DNA from: Minisyncoccota bacterium
GTDB lineage: Bacteria; Patescibacteriota; Minisyncoccia; Phycocordibacterales; UBA9973
Length of the DNA: 7,007 nt
Assembly (NCBI GenBank): GCA_030157745.1
Contig: JAOAUE010000009.1
Location: 1 to 7,007 of the forward strand
Direction: 5' to 3'
In this document: positions 1 through 5,307 of the stretch, piece after piece
Numbering within the stretch: the first letter of the stretch is position 1
Layout of the letters: every line of letters begins with the position of its first letter
The notes under the pieces: model-generated
What the model was told of the DNA's origin: nothing
Seen by the model: the letters and a program-made list of their open reading frames with translations, nothing else
The model's database searches: none
Program-made: the position numbers and the translations under genes

Positions 1-55
1 CTTGCTCTATATCTCTAAAACTTTGTGGCAATATCGCCGGAATTATTTCTATCAT
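1..55 (-). CDS. Probable ribulose-phosphate 3-epimerase-like protein, N-terminal fragment
   Basis: Only the first 18 codons are inside the window; the gene runs off the left edge. The peptide begins MIEIIPAILPQSFRDIEQ, which resembles the first beta strand and following loop of the ribulose-phosphate 3-epimerase TIM barrel (classically 'I.PSIL..DF..L'), in the IIPAILP form I associate with Patescibacteria. The ATG (55-53) directly follows the rpiB stop codon at 58-56 with no base between, so the two are almost certainly co-transcribed and translationally coupled. An epimerase next to ribose-5-phosphate isomerase makes sense: both act on ribulose 5-phosphate in the non-oxidative pentose phosphate pathway. 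The family call rests on 18 residues plus context. An orotidine-phosphate-decarboxylase-like or other TIM barrel remains possible. Confidence 0.55.
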   Translation of the reverse strand, partial: MIEIIPAILPQSFRDIEQ

Positions 56-490
56 TTAAAATTTACTTAATCTTCTAACATGTCTTTCGTTACCTGAAAA
101 AGGTGTTTCGAGCCACATCTTCACTATGTTTGGCACATCTTCCACATTTACAAACCTAGCTCCTATAGAGAGGATGTTGGCATCGTTGTGGTCACGAGAA
201 AATGTCAGTATTTCTGTTGAGCCACCATAGTAGACAACAGCGCGTACACCCTTAACTCTGTTGGCACACATCGCCTCCCCTTGCCCAGAACCGCCAAATA
301 TAACAGCTTTGTCTAGAGGAGAATTTGCGATAGCTTGTGCGCACGGAGTGACAAAGTCTGGATAATCATCATTTTCATCGAGTTTGCTATCACCATGGTC
401 AACGACCTCATAACCCTGCTCAAGCAAAAAAGCTTTCAAGTATTCTTTGTGTTCAAACCCTGCGTGATCTGTAGCTAAGTGTAGTTTCAT
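56..490 (-). CDS. rpiB: Ribose-5-phosphate isomerase B (RpiB/LacAB family)
   Basis: This cytosolic enzyme interconverts ribose 5-phosphate and ribulose 5-phosphate in the non-oxidative pentose phosphate pathway. The 144-aa length is normal for the family. Visible motifs are the N-terminal ATDHAGFEHK (Asp8, His9), YPDF (43-46), the phosphate/active-site loop GGSGQGEAMCANR (66-78), and SRDHNDAN (98-105) followed by GAR (110-112). A basic tail (NERHVRR, 134-140) can contact substrate phosphate. The E. coli-type catalytic Cys66 is replaced by Gly66, and Glu72 occupies the position used as the base in the mycobacterial type, so this should be a Glu-type RpiB. It starts 2 bases after the stop of the GAPDH gene, and its own stop abuts the next start, consistent with one operon. 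A weak GGGAAG lies about 11 bases before the ATG. Confidence 0.95.
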   Translation of the reverse strand: MKLHLATDHAGFEHKEYLKAFLLEQGYEVVDHGDSKLDENDDYPDFVTPCAQAIANSPLDKAVIFGGSGQGEAMCANRVKGVRAVVYYGGSTEILTFSRDHNDANILSIGARFVNVEDVPNIVKMWLETPFSGNERHVRRLSKF

Positions 491-492
491 TT

Positions 493-1512
493 CTAAATTG
501 TCTTCCCTGTCTTAATAACATGATCAACGAGTGTATATGTATACCCCATTTCGTTGTCATACCAACCAAGAACCTTTACGAGATTGCCACCAACAACACG
601 AGTCATTTCAAGATCAGCGATAGAAGCGTGGGAGTTGCCCAAGATATCACTAGAGACTAGTGGCTCTTCTGTAATTGCAAATATATTTGCCCAGCGTGGA
701 TCAAGAGATGCTTTTTTGAGTATTTCATTTACTTCTTCTGCAGTTGTATCTCTCTTGGCAATAAAAGTAATATCTACTATAGAGCCCGCTGGTACTGGCA
801 CACGGATAGATATCCCATCAAAAAGTCCCTCTAGTTTTGGAAAAGCTTTTGTTACAGCAATAGCAGCACCTGTTGAACTCGGTACTATATTTTGTGCTGC
901 CGCTCTTCCCTCTCTCAAGTCCTTTTTGCTTGGACCATCTACGAGTGCTTGGCTAGCGGTATAACCATGAACAGTGTTAAGGATCGCTTTTTCGATACCG
1001 AGTGCTTCGTCCAAAATAGCAATGAGTGGACTAGAGGCATTTGTCGTACATGATGCATTGGATGTGATATCGCAAGAGCCAAATTTATCTTCGTTTACAC
1101 CAAGGAGTATAGTTTCTCCAGGGAAAGATCCATCACCTTTACTAGGTGCTGAGATCACTACCTTTTTAGCACCTTGATCAAGATGGAACTTTGCTTTTTC
1201 AAATGCAGTAAATAGTCCGGTAGACTCTACGACTACATCGATATCAAGATCTCCCCAAGGAAGTTTGGTGGTGTCTTTTTCCGAGAGAAATTTCACCATC
1301 TTGCCATCTATAACTAGATTTGATCCATCTACTTTTACATCTTTGCCCCAAGCACGATAAACAGTATCGTGTCTTAGTAAATATGCGAGTGATTCTATAG
1401 AACCTAGATCATTAACTGCTACTATTTCTATTTCGGGCTTTTCCCAGGCCACCTTTAGAAATGCTCTTCCTATGCGACCAAAACCATTTATTGCTACTTT
1501 TGTTTTCTTCAT
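493..1512 (-). CDS. gap: Glyceraldehyde-3-phosphate dehydrogenase, type I
   Basis: This enzyme oxidatively phosphorylates glyceraldehyde 3-phosphate to 1,3-bisphosphoglycerate in glycolysis. The 339-aa protein is complete. It has the Rossmann start AINGFGRIGR (7-16), and VNDL (33-36), where Asp35 after Asn34 is typical of NAD-preferring enzymes. The catalytic segment is SNASCTTNAS (151-160) with nucleophile Cys155, and the partner His182 sits in TVHGYTASQ. The S-loop region is DGPSKKDLREGRAAAQNI (192-209), and the C-terminal signature WYDNEMGY is at 317-324. The S-loop carries a one-residue-longer GPSKKD variant of the usual LPHKD. The ATG at 1512 follows the DUF305 stop by 18 bases. That gap holds an extended -10 promoter with no room for a 5' leader and no Shine-Dalgarno, so a leaderless mRNA is likely. 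rpiB follows 2 bases downstream. Confidence 0.98.
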   Translation of the reverse strand: MKKTKVAINGFGRIGRAFLKVAWEKPEIEIVAVNDLGSIESLAYLLRHDTVYRAWGKDVKVDGSNLVIDGKMVKFLSEKDTTKLPWGDLDIDVVVESTGLFTAFEKAKFHLDQGAKKVVISAPSKGDGSFPGETILLGVNEDKFGSCDITSNASCTTNASSPLIAILDEALGIEKAILNTVHGYTASQALVDGPSKKDLREGRAAAQNIVPSSTGAAIAVTKAFPKLEGLFDGISIRVPVPAGSIVDITFIAKRDTTAEEVNEILKKASLDPRWANIFAITEEPLVSSDILGNSHASIADLEMTRVVGGNLVKVLGWYDNEMGYTYTLVDHVIKTGKTI

Positions 1513-1519
1513 AAGTACA

Positions 1520-1528
1520 ATTATAGCA
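1520..1528 (-). promoter_or_regulatory. Extended -10 promoter for gap, predicted leaderless
   Basis: The minus strand reads TGCTATAAT here, a perfect TATAAT with the TG extension. Only 7 bases (TGTACTT) separate it from the gap ATG, so initiation at the usual distance falls on or one base before the A of ATG. The -35 region, which would lie inside the end of the DUF305 gene, is weak (TTGGCG at 1550-1545 with a 19-base spacer). That is tolerable for an extended -10 promoter. There is no Shine-Dalgarno sequence between it and the ATG. Confidence 0.72.
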
Positions 1529-1530
1529 AA

Positions 1531-1953
1531 CTACAGAGGATTTACGCCAAACCACTCCCTCTGCCAACCGCGCATCATATTTATCTCTTTTTGCTGTGCT
1601 GAGATGATGTCATTTGCGAGCTTTATAAGTTCTGGGTTTTTGGAAGTCTTCAAAACCATCTGAGCCATCTCTATAGCTCCCATATGGTGAGGTATCATTT
1701 CTTCAAGAAAAGCACTGTCGAACTCTGTTCCTGATTTACCAGATAGATTTGCTGTCATAGCCTCCATCATAGAGCCCATAGTCATACTTGAGTGCATATC
1801 AGCATTGTTATCCATCATCATAGACCCGTCTGGCATTTGATGCATACCCATAGGAGCTTTTTGTTTGTTAAGTTGAGGATACAAAAGATATCCTAGAGCT
1901 AGAGCGATTATTCCTACAATAACCAACTTTGAATTGTTTTTATTTGTTTCCAT
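1531..1953 (-). CDS. DUF305 protein with N-terminal membrane anchor and Met-rich linker
   Basis: A 140-aa protein from the ATG at 1953; in-frame TTG (1962) and GTG (1956) starts are possible alternatives. Residues about 9-27 form a single hydrophobic helix (LVIVGIIALALGYLLYP) after a short polar, lysine-containing start, so the rest is probably outside the membrane. Residues 35-66 form a linker with 12 methionines and two histidines (MGMHQMPDGSMMM and onward). The C-terminal half matches DUF305, a helical ferritin-like family: EEMIPHHMGAIEMA (85-98), then helices with QQKEINMM and a final RGWQREWFG. DUF305 genes are often found near copper-handling genes, and Met/His-rich segments commonly bind Cu(I) or Ag(I), so metal sequestration is a reasonable inference. 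The gap gene starts 18 bases downstream with its own promoter. The stop codon is TAG. Confidence 0.85.
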   Translation of the reverse strand: METNKNNSKLVIVGIIALALGYLLYPQLNKQKAPMGMHQMPDGSMMMDNNADMHSSMTMGSMMEAMTANLSGKSGTEFDSAFLEEMIPHHMGAIEMAQMVLKTSKNPELIKLANDIISAQQKEINMMRGWQREWFGVNPL

Positions 1954-1999
1954 CACGGACAAAACAGGTTTATGGATTAAACTCCCTGTATTTAGTTAA

Positions 2000-2005
2000 A
2001 TTATA
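2000..2005 (-). promoter_or_regulatory. Candidate -10 element for the DUF305 gene
   Basis: The minus strand has a perfect TATAAT in a very AT-rich stretch, predicting a transcript start near 1993 and a leader of about 40 bases. The corresponding -35 (TGTTAT at 2028-2023, 17-base spacer) is poor. A GGGAG (1986-1982) lies in the leader but is about 20 bases or more from any usable start codon, so it does not decide the start. This is the only good -10 upstream of the gene. Confidence 0.4.
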
Positions 2006-2059
2006 ATAATATTTTGTACCACATAACATAAACTTGACCTTGGTTTAGTACGTGATCCG

Positions 2060-2102
2060 TATACTTATAGTATATCTCGCCGTCGCCATATTTGCTATGG
2101 CG
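2060..2102. repeat. Two adjacent perfect hairpins between gatB and the DUF305 gene
   Basis: Two perfect inverted repeats lie close together. TATACT-TAT-AGTATA occupies 2060-2074 (6-bp arms, 3-base loop). CGCCATA-TTTGC-TATGGCG occupies 2084-2102 (7-bp arms, 5-base loop). The second begins 9 bases past the gatB stop codon and could protect or end the gatB transcript, but no T-run follows it on the minus strand, so it is not a classical intrinsic terminator. The pair could also be a dispersed palindromic element. I see no coding potential between 1963 and 2111. Confidence 0.55.
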
Positions 2103-2111
2103 TGACAAGCG

Positions 2112-3545
2112 CTACTTTTGTAGTTCTTCTTTCAAAATCTTTAACGCTATTTGTGGATTGGCGCTTCCTTTGGTTTCTTTCATCATTATGCCGACAAAAG
2201 CTTGTGCGATACTCTCCTTTCCGGCTTTGTACTGTTCTACAAGGTTTTGATTTTCAGAGATTATCTTTTGAGCGAGAGCCCTGATAGACTCTTCATCATT
2301 TTGTTGAAGCAGCCCTTCTTTTTCAGCCAAATTTTTAGGATTAGCATCCTCTTTCATTATCATTGCGAGTATATCTTTTGCTCCACGAGAAGTTATTTCG
2401 CTGTTAACAATCATTCCAACCAAAATCACAAAGTTCTCCGGCGAAGGCATTTTGAGAGTAGCGTCTTTTTTCAAAAGCCCAAGCATATCAGAGAGTATAT
2501 AGTTTGAAGCTATTTTGATCTGTTCCAAACTTGGCAAACTTCTAGCCACTGTTTCAAAGTATTTTGAAAGTTCGCTATCTACTACAAAAGTTTCTAGTTC
2601 TTCTCCTAGTCCAAAGTCTTTTTGGTATCTCTCCCGCTTTTGCCAAGGAAGCTCTGGTAGAGAGAGTTTGATGGCGTCCATATCAAACATTTCACTTAAC
2701 ATAAACTTTGGAATATCTGGGTCTGGAAAGTATCGATAGTCGTTGGCATTTTCTTTGGATCGCTGAGAAAATGTTGTCTGTTTGTTTTCATCCCAACCAC
2801 GAGTCTCTTGGACTATTTCATCTTCTCTGCCCGCTTCGTACAAAGCTTGCATACGAGCAAGTTCATATTCGATAGCTTTTTCAACGGCTTTAAATGAGTT
2901 TAGATTTTTAACTTCAACTTTTGTACCAAACTTGTTTGGGTCTGGTGAGATAGAAATATTTGGTTCAACACGCATTTCACCTTTTTCCATATTGGCTTCT
3001 GAAACTCCAAGAGTTCGGAGGAGCAACTGAAGTTCACGAGCAAAGTCTCCTGCTTCTTTTGCGCTATGAATCACTGGTTCTGTCACCATCTCCATCAACG
3101 GCACACCAGCACGATTGAAGTCCACAAGTGTAAAGTTTCCTCTGTCGTGTTTCGAAAGTCCTGTGTCTTCTTCGAGGTGAATACGTGTGATAGCTTTATC
3201 ATTTAAAGATCCTCCTGAGACTATCGGATATTTATACTGCGAGATTTGATAACCTTTTGGTATATCAGGATAAAAGTAATTTTTACGATCAAATTCAGTA
3301 AAGTTGGCGATATTTGAACCTAGCGCTAGGCCTACCTTGATCACGTTTTCTATCGCTTGCTTGTTCGGCACAGGCAGAGTTCCAGGGTGCCCCATACATA
3401 TAGGACAAATATTTGTATTTTGACTATCAGGGACTTGTCCTGAGCTTGCTGAAGGATCGTTTTTGCAACCACAAAACATCTTTGAATCTGTTTTGAGCTC
3501 AGCGTGTATTTCTAGCCCGATAGTTGGATAATAGGTTTTTTCCAT
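2112..3545 (-). CDS. gatB: Aspartyl/glutamyl-tRNA amidotransferase subunit B
   Basis: GatB binds mischarged Glu-tRNA(Gln) or Asp-tRNA(Asn) and, with GatA and GatC, converts the residue to Gln or Asn. Numbering from the ATG at 3545 gives 477 aa, normal for the family. Visible are YYPTIGLEIHAELKT near the N-terminus, paired cysteines C25/C27 and C47/C50 (a probable Zn knuckle), and the family signature VDFNRAGVPLMEMVTEP (141-157). VEVKNLNSF (210-218), NDYRYFPDPDIP and a C-terminal GatB/YqeY helical domain ending KILKEELQK follow. The frame is open for 12 more codons to a TTG at 3581, but homologs start at MEK.YYPTIGLE and the TATAAT lies inside the extension, so I reject it. A short repeat-derived insertion (PSASSGQ) sits between the cysteine pairs. 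gatA and gatC are not in the window. Confidence 0.97.
   Translation of the reverse strand: MEKTYYPTIGLEIHAELKTDSKMFCGCKNDPSASSGQVPDSQNTNICPICMGHPGTLPVPNKQAIENVIKVGLALGSNIANFTEFDRKNYFYPDIPKGYQISQYKYPIVSGGSLNDKAITRIHLEEDTGLSKHDRGNFTLVDFNRAGVPLMEMVTEPVIHSAKEAGDFARELQLLLRTLGVSEANMEKGEMRVEPNISISPDPNKFGTKVEVKNLNSFKAVEKAIEYELARMQALYEAGREDEIVQETRGWDENKQTTFSQRSKENANDYRYFPDPDIPKFMLSEMFDMDAIKLSLPELPWQKRERYQKDFGLGEELETFVVDSELSKYFETVARSLPSLEQIKIASNYILSDMLGLLKKDATLKMPSPENFVILVGMIVNSEITSRGAKDILAMIMKEDANPKNLAEKEGLLQQNDEESIRALAQKIISENQNLVEQYKAGKESIAQAFVGIMMKETKGSANPQIALKILKEELQK
3429..3458. repeat. Palindromic dispersed repeat inserted in frame in gatB
   Basis: On the minus strand this reads ATCCTTCAGCAAGCTCAGG followed by ACAAGTCCCTGA. 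It can fold as an imperfect hairpin: TCCT pairs with AGGA and AGC with GCT around TT, next to a GGACTTGTCC palindrome at 3431-3440. It encodes DPSASSGQVPD in GatB, where relatives as I recall have a shorter 'DP.E...N.NICP' stretch, so about 5-7 residues look added. I recognise this string and its peptide (PS[AT]SSGQ) as a small repeat scattered through many Patescibacteria and some other genomes. That identification is from memory. I see no second copy in the window. Confidence 0.65.
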
Positions 3546-3551
3546 TTGCAG

Positions 3552-3581
3552 ATTATAACCCAAAGAGTACTTGGTTGACAA
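3552..3581 (-). promoter_or_regulatory. gatB promoter, predicted leaderless
   Basis: The minus strand carries TTGTCA (3581-3576), an 18-base spacer, and a perfect TATAAT (3557-3552). Only 6 bases (CTGCAA) separate TATAAT from the gatB ATG at 3545. Transcription should begin at the A of the ATG, so the mRNA would have no 5' leader; no Shine-Dalgarno sequence is present. This also fixes the gatB start at 3545. Confidence 0.75.
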
Positions 3582-3602
3582 TAAAAGTCATGGTTGTATA
3601 AT
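3575..3602 (+). promoter_or_regulatory. Consensus promoter for the plus-strand island
   Basis: TTGACA (3575-3580), a 16-base spacer and TATAAT (3597-3602): both hexamers are perfect consensus. The predicted start is near 3608-3609, giving about 35 bases of leader before the ATG at 3644. Its -35 element shares bases 3576-3580 with the oppositely oriented gatB -35 element. Confidence 0.8.
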
Positions 3603-3643
3603 AGTAATGAAGTATTTCTTTTCTAACCCCAAAACCAATTTTT

Positions 3644-3880
3644 ATGCCTGAGAGAAAAGACCCACCCAACGCAATTAGAAGATTTGGATCTCTGTGTAGA
3701 CAATTAATAGGTATGTGTCAAAAATCAAGAAATCAAAGATTGACTGATTTAAAATTAATTAAAAGCGTAAAAACTCTTCCATCTGAAGAACTTACTTTAT
3801 TACTTGGTAAGAGCAGTGATTTTATTCCCGAAGAAATAAACCCTCACGAAGCCTACTACAGAGAAAAGCACCAGGAGTAA
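3644..3880 (+). CDS. Hypothetical 78-aa basic protein
   Basis: I do not recognise this protein. It starts MPERKDPPNAIRRFGS, has a basic N-terminal half (many Arg/Lys, two Cys at 18 and 25), a central predicted helix (RLTDLKLIKSVKTLPSEELTLLLGK) and an acidic, then mixed, tail ending YYREKHQE. There is no signal peptide or membrane segment, so it is probably cytosolic. Expression support is good: a perfect-consensus promoter lies upstream and a strong intrinsic terminator starts within 30 bases after the TAA stop, so it looks like a single-gene transcript. There is no Shine-Dalgarno sequence before the ATG. Its G+C (about 34% by hand count) is below that of gatB and gap, which suggests a lineage-specific or acquired gene. 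The basic half could bind nucleic acid, but no motif supports this. Confidence 0.7.
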   Translation: MPERKDPPNAIRRFGSLCRQLIGMCQKSRNQRLTDLKLIKSVKTLPSEELTLLLGKSSDFIPEEINPHEAYYREKHQE

Positions 3881-3897
3881 AGACAAAATGTTTAAAC

Positions 3898-3938
3898 AAA
3901 AAAATGCCCCGTTAATGCGGGGCTTTCTTTTTTTCTTT
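3898..3938. terminator. Bidirectional intrinsic terminator
   Basis: GCCCCG (3906-3911), loop TTAATG, CGGGGC (3918-3923), followed by TTTCTTTTTTTC on the plus strand. On the minus strand the stem is followed, after one base, by seven T (complement of the A-run 3898-3904). The plus-strand side ends the 78-aa gene. The minus-strand side could stop any transcript that leaves obg and reads antisense through the lipoprotein gene. Confidence 0.9.
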
Positions 3939-3969
3939 AAAAAGAGTAGACTTTTGGAAATACTTGCTA

Positions 3970-4311
3970 ATGAAAAACAAAATACTCTTAACTTTTCTGA
4001 CCGCTATCTTCCTCTGCTCTTGCAATATAAAGTTTGGTACAACTGACAAACATCTCTTGGGTATGGGTTCTTCAAAAAGCCCTCTGTCCTCAGTAAAATA
4101 CTCCAGATATGGCAACGACTCCTTGAGGGTAAAAACCACCAAAGAAAGATTTACTGTTGCTTTACCGAAAAACGAAGTCCGTTTTTCTGTTGTATGCCAA
4201 ACTTCAGAAGATATTATTTTGAGAAGTTTTGATAAAGCAAAAATTTTGGTTTTTGTTATCAAAACAAAAACTTGGTCTGAAATCAAAGAAATTCCAAAAG
4301 TTTGCCCCTAA
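3970..4311 (+). CDS. Putative small lipoprotein, unknown function
   Basis: A 113-aa protein from the ATG at 3970 (an in-frame TTG at 3964 is less likely). It begins with a classical signal: MKNK, a hydrophobic core ILLTFLTAIFL, then the lipobox-like L15-C16-S17-C18, so cleavage and lipidation before Cys18 are expected, leaving a mature protein of about 96 aa outside the membrane. The mature part has basic and hydroxyl residues (SSKSPLSSVKYSRYGNDSLRVKTTKERF), a probable beta-rich stretch, and two further cysteines in VVCQTSED and the terminal KVCP that could form a disulfide. I recognise no family. No strong promoter is visible; a weak GGAA lies 10 bases before the ATG. Its stop overlaps the convergent obg stop by 4 bases, and it has its own terminator inside obg. 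Confidence 0.75.
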   Translation: MKNKILLTFLTAIFLCSCNIKFGTTDKHLLGMGSSKSPLSSVKYSRYGNDSLRVKTTKERFTVALPKNEVRFSVVCQTSEDIILRSFDKAKILVFVIKTKTWSEIKEIPKVCP

Positions 4312-5303
4312 ACCTTCTCTTCCAAAGAGGAGGTTTTTTGTTTCAAGAAATGCACCAATTCATCGCGAAATACTTTGACCTTTTCATCATCAAAAAGAGT
4401 AACTGCAAAAACCTTTTTACCCAAATTTTCAAACTCTTTTTTTGTTTTTTCTACCACTTCCGGAGTTGTAACATCTGTCTTGGTAAGGAGTATCACCTCT
4501 TCTTTTTCTGACAAACCTTGTCCGAACTCTACAAGCTCACTTCTTATCGTCTCATAAGCTTTCATCGGTTCTGCTTGCTCCAAAGAAACAAGATGAAGGA
4601 TTATTTTTGTTTTTGTTATGTGGCGCAAAAATGTAAATCCTAATCCTTTACCACTACTTGCTCCTTCGATAAGTCCAGGAATATCAGCGATGATGTACCC
4701 AAATAAATCTCCCAAGTTTGGATCGATAGTAGTAAAAGGATAATCCCCGACTTTGGCCGTTGCATTTGTCAGCGCATTCAAAAGACTACTTTTTCCAGCA
4801 TTAGGAAATCCTACAAGTCCAATATCTGCAATGAGTGATACTTCTATATGTAGCTCTGATTCTTCACCTTCTTTTCCGGGAGTAGACTCTTGGGGGGCTT
4901 GGTTGGTAGAGCTTTTAAAGTGCTCGTTGCCGTGCCCGCCTGCGCCACCACGCAGGATTCTGATTTCTTGTCCTTCATGTGTCAGCTCAAAAACTTCGCC
5001 GGTCGCAACCTTTGTAATCTTTGATCCTATTGGAAACTCTATATATAAGTCTTCCCCATTTGCGCCTTTAAAAGAGCGACTTCCACCAGGGACGCCGTTG
5101 TCAGCAAAAAATTCTTTTTTGCTTCGGTATTGGTCCAACACTCGCAAGCTTCTTATCGCTTTTACAAAAACATCTCCCCCTTGTCCTCCATCCCCACCAT
5201 TTGGACCACCTTTTGCGATAAATTTTTCGCGACGCCAAGAAACGACGCCGTTTCCGCCTTTTCCAGCTTTTGCATGTATTATGATTTCATCAAGAAATGC
5301 CAT
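4308..5303 (-). CDS. obg: Obg/CgtA family GTPase
   Basis: Obg is a ribosome-associated GTPase needed for 50S subunit maturation and linked to stringent control. The 331-aa protein has the glycine-rich Obg fold (1-158: MAFLDEIIIHAKAGKGGNG, GGPNGGDGGQGGD, GGAGGHGNEHFKSSTNQAP) followed by the G domain. G1 is GFPNAGKSS (165-173), G2 is the TT pair after YPF (191-192), and G3 is DIPGLIEGAS (207-216). G4 is TKTD (274-277) instead of the usual NKxD, and the G5 loop near FAVTL (299-303) is also not the classical SA. There is no C-terminal OCT extension, so this is the short form. The ATG lies 4 bases after the MYG1-family stop with no Shine-Dalgarno. Its TAG overlaps the stop of the convergent lipoprotein gene. 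Confidence 0.97.
   Translation of the reverse strand: MAFLDEIIIHAKAGKGGNGVVSWRREKFIAKGGPNGGDGGQGGDVFVKAIRSLRVLDQYRSKKEFFADNGVPGGSRSFKGANGEDLYIEFPIGSKITKVATGEVFELTHEGQEIRILRGGAGGHGNEHFKSSTNQAPQESTPGKEGEESELHIEVSLIADIGLVGFPNAGKSSLLNALTNATAKVGDYPFTTIDPNLGDLFGYIIADIPGLIEGASSGKGLGFTFLRHITKTKIILHLVSLEQAEPMKAYETIRSELVEFGQGLSEKEEVILLTKTDVTTPEVVEKTKKEFENLGKKVFAVTLFDDEKVKVFRDELVHFLKQKTSSLEEKV
4310..4339 (+). terminator. Intrinsic terminator of the lipoprotein gene, inside the 3' end of obg
   Basis: AAACCTTCTC (4310-4319) pairs with GAGGAGGTTT (4327-4336) with a single T-G wobble; the loop is TTCCAAA. The run of six T at 4334-4339 follows on the plus strand. On the minus strand no T-run follows the stem, so it should act only on the plus-strand transcript. 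The same bases encode the last residues of Obg (TSSLEEKV and stop). Confidence 0.8.
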
Positions 5304-5307
5304 AGTC

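Noticed and set aside
2034..2065. Plus-strand promoter TTGACC ... TATACT
   Set aside because: The spacer is 20 bases and no plus-strand gene follows; the TATACT belongs to the hairpin.
3546..3581. 12-residue N-terminal extension of gatB from a TTG at 3581
   Set aside because: The extension is not conserved in GatB, begins with TTG, and contains the TATAAT of the gatB promoter.
3607..3651. 14-codon upstream reading frame (MKYFFSNPKTNFYA) overlapping the ATG of the 78-aa gene
   Set aside because: Its ATG lies only 4 bases after TATAAT, too close to be transcribed at the usual start distance. Coupling to the downstream gene is possible but not supported.
3964..3969. TTG start two codons upstream for the lipoprotein
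   Set aside because: The ATG at 3970 gives a standard signal peptide start (MKNK) and the TTG adds nothing.
3912..4286. 124-codon minus-strand open frame
   Set aside because: It is antisense to the lipoprotein gene and its end runs through the terminator hairpin; it has no start signals.
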